A stretch of 64,000 nucleotides of DNA from Williamsia sp. 1135 (GCF_002095395.1 NZ_MJEI01000098.1:104035-168034), one strand, 5' to 3'; shown: positions 55,307 to 63,999, numbered from the stretch's first letter. Program-made: numbers and translations. The notes: a model not told the origin generated them from the letters alone.

Positions 55307-55333
55307 ATCGGGTGTCACACGCAGGGAGTGCAG

Positions 55334-56566
55334 ATGGATTTGGACTGGTCAGCGCACGACTTGGCCTTTCGGGACGAGGTCAGGTCTTTCCTCGACGAGA
55401 AACTGACACCGGATCTGCGGCGCGCGGGCCGCTTGACGACGAGCGTGTACTCGGACCACGAGGCCAGCATGGAATGGCAGCGCATCCTCCATGAGCGCGG
55501 GTGGGCCGCGCCGGCGTGGCCGGTTGAGCACGGTGGCTGCGATTGGAGCCTCACCCAGCACTACATCTTCAGCCGCGAATCGATTCTCGCCGGTGCCCCG
55601 TCGCTGTCGCCGATGGGCATCAGGATGGTCTCGCACGCGATCACCGCTTTTGGTACCGAAGAGCAGAAGAACTACTTCCTGCCGGGAATCCTCACCGGCG
55701 ATGTCTTCTTCTGTCAGGGCTACTCCGAACCCGAGGCCGGCTCGGACCTCGCGTCGCTGTCGATGGCGGCGGTCGACGACGGCGACCACCTCGTCTGCAC
55801 CGGCAGCAAGATCTGGACCACCCATGCGACCGAGGCCAATTGGATGTTTGCGCTCGTTCGCACCTCGCGTCAGGAGAAGAAGCAGGTCGGGATCACGTTT
55901 GTCCTCATCGACATGACGTCACCGGGTATCGAGGTGCGTCCGCTGGTGATGACTTCGGGGGAGCAGGTCCAGAACCAGGTCTTCTTCGACAACGTCAGGG
56001 TGCCGAAGGCGAACGTGCTCGGCAAGATCGACGACGGTTGGACTGTCGCGAAGTATCTACTCGTCTTCGAACGAGGTGGGGGTGCGGCTGCGCCCGCGCT
56101 GCAGGTGATGGCGGAGTCGCTGGCCACGGCGGCGGCCGAGCAGCCGGGCCCGAACGGCGGCGCACTACTCGACGACCCGGCGTTCGCGAACAAACTCGCG
56201 GAAGCACGGATCCGTACCAAGGTGCTGGAGATCCTGGAGTATCGGACCCTCTCTGCAATGGCCGCGGGAAAGAACCCGGGGCCGGCGTCGTCGATGCTCA
56301 AAGTGCTTGCAACCGAACTCAGTCAGAAGCTGACGGAGTTGACCCTCGAGGCCGCCGGACCCCGCGGGCGGGTCTACCAGCCGCACGCCGCGGCACCGGG
56401 TGGACCCATCGCCGAGTTCACCGCTCCCGCCGACGGTTACGTCAGCGGCGAGTCGTGGGAGGCGGTGGCACCGCTGCGCTACTTCAATGATCGAGCCGGC
56501 TCGATTTATGCCGGTAGCAACGAGATTCAGCGAAACATACTCGCCAAAGCAGCATTGGGGCTCTGA
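55334..56566 (+). CDS. Acyl-CoA dehydrogenase, large subunit type
   Basis: This flavoenzyme of about 410 residues has GWAAPAWPVEHGGCDWSL, FFCQGYSEPEAGSDLASL as the acyl-CoA-binding stretch, GSKIWTTHATEANWMFAL, and the C-terminal FAD-binding SIYAGSNEIQRNIL. It resembles PimC-type large subunits, which pair with a shorter partner, and the next gene encodes exactly such a partner with a one-base overlap (TGATG). ATG 55334 has AGGGAG five bases upstream. Expression is likely controlled by the TetR palindrome 28 bases upstream of the start. Confidence 0.88.
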   Translation: MDLDWSAHDLAFRDEVRSFLDEKLTPDLRRAGRLTTSVYSDHEASMEWQRILHERGWAAPAWPVEHGGCDWSLTQHYIFSRESILAGAPSLSPMGIRMVSHAITAFGTEEQKNYFLPGILTGDVFFCQGYSEPEAGSDLASLSMAAVDDGDHLVCTGSKIWTTHATEANWMFALVRTSRQEKKQVGITFVLIDMTSPGIEVRPLVMTSGEQVQNQVFFDNVRVPKANVLGKIDDGWTVAKYLLVFERGGGAAAPALQVMAESLATAAAEQPGPNGGALLDDPAFANKLAEARIRTKVLEILEYRTLSAMAAGKNPGPASSMLKVLATELSQKLTELTLEAAGPRGRVYQPHAAAPGGPIAEFTAPADGYVSGESWEAVAPLRYFNDRAGSIYAGSNEIQRNILAKAALGL

Positions 56567-57711
56567 TGGACTTCACTCTGACCAAAGAACAGGAACTCCT
56601 GCGCGACGGGCTCGCGAAGTTCTTGGCAAGTCGCTACGAGCTGGCACCGAGCCGTGCTGCTGCGAAGACGGGTGCGGGCTGGCAACCGAAGATCTGGCAC
56701 AGCTTCGCAGAAGAACTCGGCATCCTGGGTGCCACCCTTCCCGAATCCGAAGGTGGGATCGGTGGCGGACCGGTCGAATTGATGATCGTCACCGAAGCGC
56801 TGGGACAGGCCCTCGTCGTCGAACCGTTCGTCGACACCGTTGTGTTCGGTGCCGGGCTGTTGCAACGTGGGGGCGGCGAGCGGGCCAGAGCCGTACTCGA
56901 ACAGATCGTTGCGGGTGAGGCCATCACGGCATTCGCAGCAATCGAGCCCACGTCGGGTCACAACTATTCCGACATCAGCACCACCGCCCGCAAAGACGGC
57001 GACTCGTGGATCATCAACGGCACAAAAGAAGTTGTGAGCAGCGCGCCGCTGGCGAACCACCTACTGGTGACGGCCCGCACGGACGGTGAGCAGCGCGACA
57101 CCGACGGCATCTCGTTGTTCCTTCTCGAGTTCGACGCCGCCGCGCCCGCAGCCGGGTTGGGAGTCCATTCGTATCGCACCATCGATGACCGGCAGGCGTC
57201 CGACCTCACGTTCACCGATGTCCGAGTTCCTGCCGACGCCTTGATCGGCGCGGAAGGGCAGGCGTGGGAGTCCATCGACCGCGCCGTCGACGAGGCGACT
57301 GCGGCTGTCGCGTCCGAGGCGGTCGGACTGATGCGAAAGGTGTTGAACGACACCGTCGACTATGCGAAGCAGCGCCAGCAGTTCGGCCAGGCCATCGGTA
57401 GCTTCCAGGCCCTGCAGCATCGCATGGTCGACATGTACATGGAGCTGGAGCAATCGACGGCGGCGGTGTACCTGGCCGTTCTCAACCTCGACGGTGACCG
57501 GGTCGATCGCGCGCTGGCCGTGTCGGCCGCAAAGGCGACGATCGGTCGGTCGGCGCGATTCATAGGCCAGAATGCGGTGCAGCTGCACGGCGGCATGGGG
57601 ATGACCGAGGAGTTGGCGATCGGGCACTACTTCAAGCGGCTGACGGCAATCGAGTACGAGTTCGGTTCCGCGGATCAGCACATCGCCAGGTACGCCGCAC
57701 TGACCAGGTGA
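56566..57711 (+). CDS. Acyl-CoA dehydrogenase, small subunit type
   Basis: This 381-residue partner subunit has LTKEQELLRDGLAKFLASRY at the start, ELGILGATLPESEGGIGGG, YAKQRQQFGQAIGSFQALQHRMVDMYMELE (in part), and QLHGGMGMTEELAIGHYFKRL near the end. The N-terminal half is diverged, as expected for PimD-like subunits of heterotetrameric ACADs described for pimeloyl-CoA and sterol side chains. It probably works only with the preceding subunit. The substrate is not evident; cyclic or dicarboxylic acyl-CoAs are candidates. Confidence 0.87.
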   Translation: MDFTLTKEQELLRDGLAKFLASRYELAPSRAAAKTGAGWQPKIWHSFAEELGILGATLPESEGGIGGGPVELMIVTEALGQALVVEPFVDTVVFGAGLLQRGGGERARAVLEQIVAGEAITAFAAIEPTSGHNYSDISTTARKDGDSWIINGTKEVVSSAPLANHLLVTARTDGEQRDTDGISLFLLEFDAAAPAAGLGVHSYRTIDDRQASDLTFTDVRVPADALIGAEGQAWESIDRAVDEATAAVASEAVGLMRKVLNDTVDYAKQRQQFGQAIGSFQALQHRMVDMYMELEQSTAAVYLAVLNLDGDRVDRALAVSAAKATIGRSARFIGQNAVQLHGGMGMTEELAIGHYFKRLTAIEYEFGSADQHIARYAALTR

Positions 57712-57714
57712 GTG

Positions 57715-57999
57715 CTAGGGCTCCAGGTCGTCGATCTGGTGCGCCAGTTGGGTGTCCTTGCCGGTGAGTCCACCCTCGGAGTGGGTGCTCAAGGTGAAGG
57801 TGACCTTGCGCCAACGGATGTCGATGTCCGGGTGGTGGTCGGCCGCTTCGGCGGCCTCCGCCACCCGGCCCACGAACGCGATGGCTGCCGGGAAATCGGG
57901 GCAGTCGACGGTCCGGGTCAGGGAGTCTCCCTCGCGGGTCCAGCTCGCCAGATCAGCGAGTGCCTGGGTGATCTCGGATTCGTTCAACAGGTGGGCCAT
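57715..57999 (-). CDS. Pterin-4a-carbinolamine dehydratase-like protein
   Basis: This 94-residue protein is of the PhhB/DCoH fold, with the conserved AADHHPDIDIRWRKVTFTLSTHSEGGLT in part: the HHPD and STH motifs of the active site are both present. The enzyme recycles tetrahydrobiopterin after aromatic hydroxylation, and many bacterial members may also serve molybdopterin metabolism. ATG 57999 gives the normal family length. It ends 3 bases from the convergent acyl-CoA dehydrogenase gene. Confidence 0.88.
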   Translation of the reverse strand: MAHLLNESEITQALADLASWTREGDSLTRTVDCPDFPAAIAFVGRVAEAAEAADHHPDIDIRWRKVTFTLSTHSEGGLTGKDTQLAHQIDDLEP

Positions 58000-58022
58000 T
58001 GATCCGATGTTTCCACCCGACC

Positions 58023-58091
58023 CCCCGAAAATGTGTCGTTTTGGCGAACCTGACCTGGGGTTATGTTCGCCACAACAACCCATCATCGGGG
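58023..58091. repeat. Diverged second copy of the long inverted repeat
   Basis: The left arm 58023-58049 (CCCCGAAAATGTGTCGTTTT, then GGCGAAC) pairs with the right arm 58065-58091 at 22 of 27 positions around a 15-base loop. It shares the GAAAATGTG and TTTTGGCG core with the perfect element at 8800-8866. It overlaps the 3' end of the exporter gene and the region upstream of the dehydratase gene. Confidence 0.7.
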
Positions 58092-59513
58092 TGGGGCGGT
58101 GACCTTGTCGCAGCATGCGGCCGCCGCCTCCGGGGTTACCCGGTCGGGATGGTGCTCGCCGTTCCGTATTCCCACCGCGGACACTATGCCGCCGGCGATG
58201 AACAGCACGGCGGTCACCAGTGCGACTCGGCGAAAACCCGCATAGTCGAGCTGACCACTCACGACGATTCCGGTGCAGGCGACGGCCACCAGACCGGCGA
58301 CCCTGGAGATCGCGTTGTTGATGGCGGAACCGATACCGCTCTGTTCTCGGTCGACGGCCGCGAGTATCGCCGAGGTGAGAGGGGTGACGGTGACCGATAG
58401 GCCGATACCGAACAGGACGAGTCCGGGGAACATCTGGGTCCAGAACTGGAAGTCCGGTCCCGTGGTGAGCATCAGTAGGAAGCCGACCCCGGCGATGATC
58501 GGTCCGACCGCCATGAACAGGTGCGGGCCGTACCTCCCGGCGAGCACGCCGACCGGGCGGGCGATGAGAAACGAGAGCACGGGCACCGGCAGGGTCGCCA
58601 GACCTGCAGTCAGCGCTGAGAATCCCGCGACCTCTTGCAGGAACAGGGCCACGACGAGCATCCCCATCGACACCCCCGCGTAGATGAAGGTGGTGGCCAG
58701 GTTCCCGACCCCGAAGTTCCTGACCGTGAACATTCGCAGCGGGATCATGGGGTGATCAGTGTGCGTCTCGCGCCACGCCAGTCCGAGCAGACACGCGACA
58801 CCGATGCCGAGGGCAACGGCCACAACGGGTTCGGCGAGTCCCAATCGCTGCCCTTCGATCAGTGCGTACACGGTTCCCGCCAGACCCGCGGCGGCGAGAA
58901 CTGCGCCGGGCACGTCGATGCGGGGTCGCGTCGCCGTCCGCGGCGGCTCGACAAGCCGTTTGGACAGAATGAGCGTCACGACGACCGGCACGACGTTGAC
59001 CGCAAAGATCCAGCGCCAGTTCAGGGTGTCCACCAGGACTCCGCCGAGGAGTGGGCCCACGACGAAGGCTGTCCCCGTCCATGCGGTCCACGTGCCGATC
59101 GCCTTTGGTTGCTCGTCTGGTCCGACGCCGGAGTTGATCAGCGCAAGCGAACTCGGGACCAGGAGTGCCGCACCGACCCCTTGGAACCCACGAGCGACGA
59201 TGAGGACCTCCGCAGTAGGGGCCAGCGTGCACGCAAGCGACGAGAGGCCGAACACGAGCAGGCCGATACGCAGTACCGGCAGCCGTCCGAACGCATCAGA
59301 AATCGCTCCGGCGACGAGTATCAACGCCCCGAGCGTGAGCAGATAGGCGTCGACGACCCACTGCTGGGTTGCAAGTCCGCCGCCCAGGTCCTCGGAGATC
59401 GCCGGCAGGGCCAGGTTGACCACCGAGCCATCAAGGAATGCAACGAACGACGCGAGGATCGCGACGACCATCACAAGTGTCGTCGAGGATCGTCCGACAG
59501 CGGCAGTTCCCAT
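58083..59513 (-). CDS. MFS drug exporter, DHA2 (EmrB/QacA) family
   Basis: This transporter of about 476 residues has 14 predicted membrane segments. Signatures of the DHA2 family are ASFVAFLDGSVVNLALPAI in segment 1, WVVDAYLLTLGALILVAG in segment 2, RGFQGVGAALLVPSSLALI in segment 4, and the antiporter motif C-like GTAFVVGPLLGGVLVD in segment 5. It should expel hydrophobic compounds in exchange for protons. ATG 59513 lies 6 bases after TACCGT, and a longer in-frame start at 59639 would run across the divergent promoter region. A short C-terminal tail contains two adjacent Cys. Confidence 0.87.
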   Translation of the reverse strand: MGTAAVGRSSTTLVMVVAILASFVAFLDGSVVNLALPAISEDLGGGLATQQWVVDAYLLTLGALILVAGAISDAFGRLPVLRIGLLVFGLSSLACTLAPTAEVLIVARGFQGVGAALLVPSSLALINSGVGPDEQPKAIGTWTAWTGTAFVVGPLLGGVLVDTLNWRWIFAVNVVPVVVTLILSKRLVEPPRTATRPRIDVPGAVLAAAGLAGTVYALIEGQRLGLAEPVVAVALGIGVACLLGLAWRETHTDHPMIPLRMFTVRNFGVGNLATTFIYAGVSMGMLVVALFLQEVAGFSALTAGLATLPVPVLSFLIARPVGVLAGRYGPHLFMAVGPIIAGVGFLLMLTTGPDFQFWTQMFPGLVLFGIGLSVTVTPLTSAILAAVDREQSGIGSAINNAISRVAGLVAVACTGIVVSGQLDYAGFRRVALVTAVLFIAGGIVSAVGIRNGEHHPDRVTPEAAAACCDKVTAPPR

Positions 59514-59519
59514 GGAGCG

Positions 59520-59525
59520 ACGGTA
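59520..59525 (-). promoter_or_regulatory. -10 box for the exporter gene (TACCGT)
   Basis: TACCGT on the minus strand is 6 bases from ATG 59513, consistent with a leaderless transcript divergent from the lipase gene. Confidence 0.35.
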
Positions 59526-59600
59526 ACCCCAGATCGGCCTCGCAGGATCGCTCGGTGGCTCAACTTCGGGGCTCGCCGCCACGATCGCACATGACAATCG

Positions 59601-59618
59601 AGTGTACGACTGTACACT
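59601..59618. promoter_or_regulatory. Inverted repeat operator before the lipase gene
   Basis: AGTGTACGACTGTACACT has perfect 7-bp arms (59601-59607, 59612-59618) around GACT, and ends 7 bases before ATG 59626. Its form is typical of TetR-type operators in actinobacteria, and a repressor bound there would cover the lipase promoter. The regulator gene is not in the adjacent sequence. Confidence 0.65.
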
Positions 59619-59625
59619 GAGATGC

Positions 59626-60864
59626 ATGGTTGGTGTCATCGAAACAAGTCAGGACGTCGAAACCGATGAGGTCCGGGCGCTCGCGGAACTGGCTTTCATC
59701 GAGGTCGGCAAGGCGACGCGGGGAATCGGTGCGATGCACCGGGCCATCGCCGATCGGGTGTTCTCTGCGGTGCGGTTGGGAGTGGGCGGGTTCGCCGCAC
59801 CGACGCAGCTGATGCACAACACCATCGCCGAGGGGACCTATCGTTCGATCGCCGCAGGCTGTTCGGTCGCCGCCGAGGTCGCATCGCGGACCATCGACGG
59901 ACATGGTTCGACGTTGTCGCAGACCAAGCGAGGTGCGGTCGCATTGGGTGCGCTGACAGGGTTGATCGGGGACGCCCTCGCCGACGCGCATTCGCCACTC
60001 GCTCAAGAGATGTCGATACGGATCGACGGCAAAGCCTGCAGGCTGGACCGGGAGTCGTTGGCGCATGACCACCCAGATGCCACACCCGACCTCGTTTTCT
60101 TCCTCCACGGACTGATGGAGACGGAATTCGCCTGGGAGATCGGTGGAACCCCGACCTATGGCAGTCGGCTGGCGAGCGATCTGGAGTGCACGGACCTGCA
60201 GATCCGCTACAACACCGGCAGGCATATCTCCGAAAACGGTGCGGACCTGGGGCGGCTCATCGCCGAGGTGGTGGCGAACTGGCCGGTTCCGGTGGATCAG
60301 ATCGTTCTGGTGGGCCATTCGATGGGCGGTCTGGTGGCACGCAGTGCGGTCCATCAAGCTGCTCTGATGGGCCACGAGTGGGCGACCAAGGTTCGTCACA
60401 TCGTCTGCCTCGGTTCGCCGCACCTGGGCGCGCCCTTGGCGCGGACTGTTCACCTCGCGACGGCAGCGCTCCGACGAATCCCCGAGTCACGGCCGCTGGG
60501 CAACCTGCTCCATCGCCGCAGCGGCGGTATCCGCGATTTGCACGCCGGGTCGTTGGTCGACGAGGACTGGCGTGATCGGGATCTCGACGCCTTGCGTCAG
60601 GCGGCGATCGCCGAGGTCCCCCTGCATGTCGGTGCCCAACACAGTTTTGTCTCGGCAACCATCACCAGGAGCGCGAGCCACCCCCTCGGTCGGGTGATCG
60701 GCGACGGGCTGGTCCTCCACGGCAGCGCAGGCGGCCGAGATCGGCGTCGCAACATCGGTTTTGCCGAAGATGCCGGCATGCACCTCGCCTCGGCACATCA
60801 CTTCACCCTGCTCAACAGCGACGCTGTCTACGCGTGGTTGGTGCGCCGTTTGACGGGGTCGTGA
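59626..60864 (+). CDS. Alpha/beta-hydrolase, lipase-like
   Basis: This hydrolase of about 412 residues has a helical N-terminal half (1-150) with no catalytic residue. The catalytic part follows: FFLHGLMETEFAW (159-170), the nucleophile elbow LVGHSMGGLVARS with Ser232, LGSPHLGAPLA, and a C-terminal AHHFTLLNSDAVYAWL whose His completes the triad. The pattern is that of PGAP1/lipase-type esterases acting on hydrophobic esters. No signal peptide is visible. ATG 59626 is preferred over GTG 59602, because the latter would place the operator within the coding region. Confidence 0.83.
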   Translation: MVGVIETSQDVETDEVRALAELAFIEVGKATRGIGAMHRAIADRVFSAVRLGVGGFAAPTQLMHNTIAEGTYRSIAAGCSVAAEVASRTIDGHGSTLSQTKRGAVALGALTGLIGDALADAHSPLAQEMSIRIDGKACRLDRESLAHDHPDATPDLVFFLHGLMETEFAWEIGGTPTYGSRLASDLECTDLQIRYNTGRHISENGADLGRLIAEVVANWPVPVDQIVLVGHSMGGLVARSAVHQAALMGHEWATKVRHIVCLGSPHLGAPLARTVHLATAALRRIPESRPLGNLLHRRSGGIRDLHAGSLVDEDWRDRDLDALRQAAIAEVPLHVGAQHSFVSATITRSASHPLGRVIGDGLVLHGSAGGRDRRRNIGFAEDAGMHLASAHHFTLLNSDAVYAWLVRRLTGS

Positions 60865-60874
60865 GGGTGCGACT

Positions 60875-62353
60875 TCAGGCGTCCGTCAGCTCGGGCCGCT
60901 TCGGCGCGAACTCGACGGCGTCGTCGGCAACGGAACCCCGGCGCAGCGTGAACACGTCGCGGTAGTAGTTCATCCGTAGACGCCACGGTGCCCGCGAGCC
61001 CTGGTGCGGGAAGGTGTTCACCGACCGCAGCACGTAACCGGCCGCAAAATCGAGGAAGGGTTCTTCCTCCACCGACGGATCTCTTCTGGCTACCACGCTG
61101 CCGTACCCGCCTGCGTCCATGTATCGGAGCAATCGGTAGACGTAGTCGCACACCAGATCTGCCTTCAAGGTCCAGGACGCATTGGTGTAACCGACGATGT
61201 ACGCGAAGTTCGGGATACCGCTGAGCATCAAGCCCTTGTAGGTCATCGTCTCGGGGAGGATGACCTCTTCGCCGTCGACGACGAAAGTCAGGCCACCGAG
61301 CGCGAGCAGGTTGAGTCCGGTCGCCGTGACGATGATGTCGGCCGACAGTTTCTGTCCTGATTCGAGATCGATCCCGCCCGGGGTGAATGTCGAGATCGTG
61401 TCAGTCGCCATCGACACCGACCCCTGGCGGATCGCGCGGAAGAGGTCGCTATTCGGGACGAGGCAGAGTCGCTGATCCCACGGGTCGTACCGCGGGTTGA
61501 AGTGGGTGTCGACGTCGACATCCGGCAGCTGACGTACCTGCATGTCGCGGATGCGGGCACGCATGAAGTTCGGGAACCTCCGGCACAGTTGGTACAACGC
61601 GGTCGACACCGCGATCGCCTTGCCGCGGGAGACCGAGTACGCGATGGACGTAGGGAGCAGGCGGCGTAACCGGTTGGCGAGGGCGTCCTTGGCCGGAACC
61701 GAGATGATGTACGACGGTGACCGCTGCAGCAGGGTCACGTGCGCCGCGTCCGCGGCCATCGACGGCGCCAGGGTGACGGCGGTGGCCCCGCTGCCGATGA
61801 TCACGACCTTCTTACCGGTGTAGTCGAGGTCGTCGGGCCAGTGCTGGGGATGGACGATGGTGCCCTTGAACTCCTCGACGCCGGGGAATTCCGGCGTGTA
61901 CCCCTGGTCGTACCGATAGTAACCGCTGCATGACATGACGAAACCCGCAGTGACCGTGGAGGTCTCACCTGTGTCGGTGTGCTCTACCGTCACGGTCCAG
62001 GACTGCGACGAGCTGGACCACTCGGCCCGGATTGCCCGGCGGTTGTATCGGACGTCGTTGTCGACGCCGTACTCGTCGGCGGTGTCGCGCACGTACTGCA
62101 GAATCGACGGTCCGTCGGCGATGGCTTTGTCGTCCGACCACGGGCGGAAGCGGTATCCGAGGGTGAACATGTCGGAGTCCGATCTGATCCCGGGGTACCG
62201 GAAAAGGTCCCACGTCCCACCGGACACCGACCTGGCTTCGAGGATCGCCATGGTCCGAGTGGGGAACTTCTCCCGTATGTGGCAGGCGGCACCGATGCCG
62301 GACAGACCGGCACCGATGATCAGGACGTCGACATGATCTGGTGTGTTCGGCAC
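60875..62353 (-). CDS. EthA-like flavin-containing (Baeyer-Villiger) monooxygenase
   Basis: This 492-residue NADPH-dependent monooxygenase has the FAD loop IGAGLSGIGAA (residues 13-23), the Baeyer-Villiger fingerprint FKGTIVHPQHW (162-172), and the NADPH site VIIGSGATA (184-192). Length and sequence character match mycobacterial EthA, which oxidises ketones and activates thioamide drugs. It starts at GTG 62353 with TAAGCT seven bases upstream. The IS630-type element is inserted right at the TA of that hexamer, so the native -35 region has been moved away and replaced by IS sequence. Expression may therefore be altered. Confidence 0.9.
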   Translation of the reverse strand: MPNTPDHVDVLIIGAGLSGIGAACHIREKFPTRTMAILEARSVSGGTWDLFRYPGIRSDSDMFTLGYRFRPWSDDKAIADGPSILQYVRDTADEYGVDNDVRYNRRAIRAEWSSSSQSWTVTVEHTDTGETSTVTAGFVMSCSGYYRYDQGYTPEFPGVEEFKGTIVHPQHWPDDLDYTGKKVVIIGSGATAVTLAPSMAADAAHVTLLQRSPSYIISVPAKDALANRLRRLLPTSIAYSVSRGKAIAVSTALYQLCRRFPNFMRARIRDMQVRQLPDVDVDTHFNPRYDPWDQRLCLVPNSDLFRAIRQGSVSMATDTISTFTPGGIDLESGQKLSADIIVTATGLNLLALGGLTFVVDGEEVILPETMTYKGLMLSGIPNFAYIVGYTNASWTLKADLVCDYVYRLLRYMDAGGYGSVVARRDPSVEEEPFLDFAAGYVLRSVNTFPHQGSRAPWRLRMNYYRDVFTLRRGSVADDAVEFAPKRPELTDA

Positions 62354-62360
62354 GCTGTCG

Positions 62361-62366
62361 AGCTTA
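62361..62366 (-). promoter_or_regulatory. -10 box for the monooxygenase gene, at the IS junction
   Basis: TAAGCT on the minus strand is 7 bases from GTG 62353. Its first two bases (62366-62365) are the TA target flanking the IS element, so the hexamer is rebuilt exactly by the duplicated TA. Confidence 0.5.
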
Positions 62367-62394
62367 GTGGTCTGAGCCGTTAGTTCGTCGGGGG
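62367..62394 (+). repeat. Left terminal inverted repeat of the IS630-type element
   Basis: These 28 bases beginning GTGGTCTGAGCC are the exact reverse complement of 63972-63999. The transposase stop codon lies at 62396-62398, immediately inside the repeat. Confidence 0.92.
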
Positions 62395-62395
62395 G

Positions 62396-63538
62396 TCATG
62401 CCGCCTCGCTGCTTTGATCGATCAGTTTGAGTTGGCGGTGGAGGTCCCGGCGGGTGTATTTCCAGGCGAAGGGTTCGGCGGTGCGGTTGTAGCGTTCGGC
62501 GAAGGTGTGCAACCGGTTCTCGACTGAGGTGAGGTCGGGAAAGTCATTGGGCGTGAGGACTTTGCGTTGGACGATGGAAAAGTAGATCTCGACTTGGTTG
62601 AGCCATGATGCGTGCACCGGGGTGTGCACCATGACCGCGTTCGGGTATCGGGCGGTGAGGCGGTCGATCGATGCTTGTCCGCGGTGCGAGGAGCCGTTGT
62701 CGACGACCCAAAACACCCGGTCGGCGGACGCGTACGGTTCGCTCGTCATGACCTGATCGACGAGGGCGGTGAACTCGGTGATGCCGGTGCTTTGCTCGCA
62801 GCGGCCGAAGACCCGTGCGGTGTGGACGTCGTAGGCAGCGAGGTAGGTGAGCGCGCCGCGGCGGCGGTAGTCGTGGCTGACGCGCATCGGGCGACCTGGT
62901 GCGGCGGCGGTGGTGCGGTGGCAGCGGTCGCGGGCTTGGATCGACGGCTTTTCATCGGCCGAGATCACAAACTCGTTGCTGCCCAACGGTTTGCCTGCGT
63001 AGCGGCGTGCGTACAGGTCGAGAACGACAGATGCTCTCATCTCGAAGTTCGGGTCGCGGGCGGCGATCCAGGAGCGATGCTGCCACGGTTTGAGCGCATC
63101 CTCGTCCAGCCACCGGCGCACCGTCGACACCGAGACGGTCATGCCGTCGCGTGCGAGTTGGGCGGCGAGTTCCGGGGTGGACCACCGTGCGATCGGAATA
63201 TCGTGATCGGCCGGGATCTGACACGCCCACGCTTTCACTGCAGCGATGTCAGCGGGGGTGTAGATCGGTGGCCGGCCCGACCGTGGTGCGTCGGCGAGGG
63301 CATCGATACCGTGATGGTGGAACCGGCTGCGCCACTTACGGACCGTGTCGGGATGAACGTCGAGTTCGATGGCGATACTTGCGTTGGTGCAGCCGTCCGC
63401 GGCGAGCAGCACGATCAGAGACCGCAGCACTGTCTTCTGCGGTGTCGACCCACACCTCACCCATGTTTCGAGAACCTGACGGTCGCTGGTGGACAGGACG
63501 ATCACGCAGGCCGAGGGTCGAGCGGTTTTGTCACTCAT
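62396..63538 (-). CDS. IS630-family transposase
   Basis: This 380-residue transposase appears intact. The N-terminal helix-turn-helix part (residues 15-75) includes LAADGCTNASIAIELDVHPDTVRKW in part, with a second HTH near 120-145 (WSTPELAAQLARDG). The DDE catalytic triad is Asp195 in ISADEKPSI, Asp280 in VVDNGSSHRG and Glu317 in NQVEIYFSIVQRK, the IS630 spacing. HTPVHASWLNQVE is a strong family marker. The ATG at 63538 fits the family N-terminus. The gene fills most of the element and faces its left end. Confidence 0.95.
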   Translation of the reverse strand: MSDKTARPSACVIVLSTSDRQVLETWVRCGSTPQKTVLRSLIVLLAADGCTNASIAIELDVHPDTVRKWRSRFHHHGIDALADAPRSGRPPIYTPADIAAVKAWACQIPADHDIPIARWSTPELAAQLARDGMTVSVSTVRRWLDEDALKPWQHRSWIAARDPNFEMRASVVLDLYARRYAGKPLGSNEFVISADEKPSIQARDRCHRTTAAAPGRPMRVSHDYRRRGALTYLAAYDVHTARVFGRCEQSTGITEFTALVDQVMTSEPYASADRVFWVVDNGSSHRGQASIDRLTARYPNAVMVHTPVHASWLNQVEIYFSIVQRKVLTPNDFPDLTSVENRLHTFAERYNRTAEPFAWKYTRRDLHRQLKLIDQSSEAA

Positions 63539-63638
63539 GCCTCAAAAGGACACCTGAGTCACACCTGTCTCGGGCCGCGGCACGCCGATGATCCGCGAAA
63601 TGTTGGGTGGACCACACGGATCGGGCACGATCGGATGC

Positions 63639-63986
63639 GTGCCGACACCACCGGAATCGACGAAAAGCTCACTGCGCCTCAAGCTCAGCGGCCACGCCCG
63701 AACGAGGTGGCCGCAACTCGCGCGAGTCAACGTCCGATTTCGTGGCGCGTTCGCCTACGTCGACGGTGTACTACCGGACGAGTCGGTCCTGGTGTTGATG
63801 CGGCTGCGATACAACGGCTCCGCTAGCAGATGGGGCTTCGCGATCCACCTCGCGTCCAAGGGCAAGTACGAAGATTCGCTGCTGCCTACAGGCGACTTCA
63901 CCGGCAGCCCTGAAGACGCACTCGACACCGCATGCGGGCTCTACCTCGGCGACCCGACAGCCTGGCAAATACCCCCGACGAACTAA
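63639..63986 (+). CDS. IS630-associated passenger protein, function unknown
   Basis: This protein of about 115 residues lies inside the IS element, divergent from the transposase gene, and its stop codon (63984-63986) is inside the right terminal repeat, so its last residues are encoded by the repeat. It reads PTPPESTKSSLRLKLSGHA, then FRGAFAYVDGVLPD and MRLRYNGSASRWGFAIHLAS, ending CGLYLGDPTAW. I recognise this only as a conserved protein seen beside similar transposases in actinobacteria; no function is known. GTG 63639 gives a compact protein; ATG 63588 is a possible longer start. Confidence 0.65.
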   Translation: MPTPPESTKSSLRLKLSGHARTRWPQLARVNVRFRGAFAYVDGVLPDESVLVLMRLRYNGSASRWGFAIHLASKGKYEDSLLPTGDFTGSPEDALDTACGLYLGDPTAWQIPPTN

Positions 63987-63999
63987 CGGCTCAGACCAC
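63972..63999 (-). repeat. Right terminal inverted repeat of the IS630-type element
   Basis: This is the exact 28-bp reverse complement of the left repeat. The base after it, at the window edge, is T, the first base of the expected TA duplication. Confidence 0.9.

Larger units (their letters stand above)
62367..63999. mobile_element. IS630-type element with passenger gene
   Basis: The element of 1633 bases is bounded by perfect 28-bp terminal inverted repeats (62367-62394 and 63972-63999, outer end GTGGTCTGAGCC). On the left it is preceded by TA (62365-62366), and on the right the next base is T (64000), consistent with the TA duplication made by IS630/Tc1-mariner transposases. It holds a full-length transposase gene on the minus strand and a short divergent passenger gene on the plus strand. 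Intact ends and an open transposase frame suggest a recent, possibly active insertion. Confidence 0.88.
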
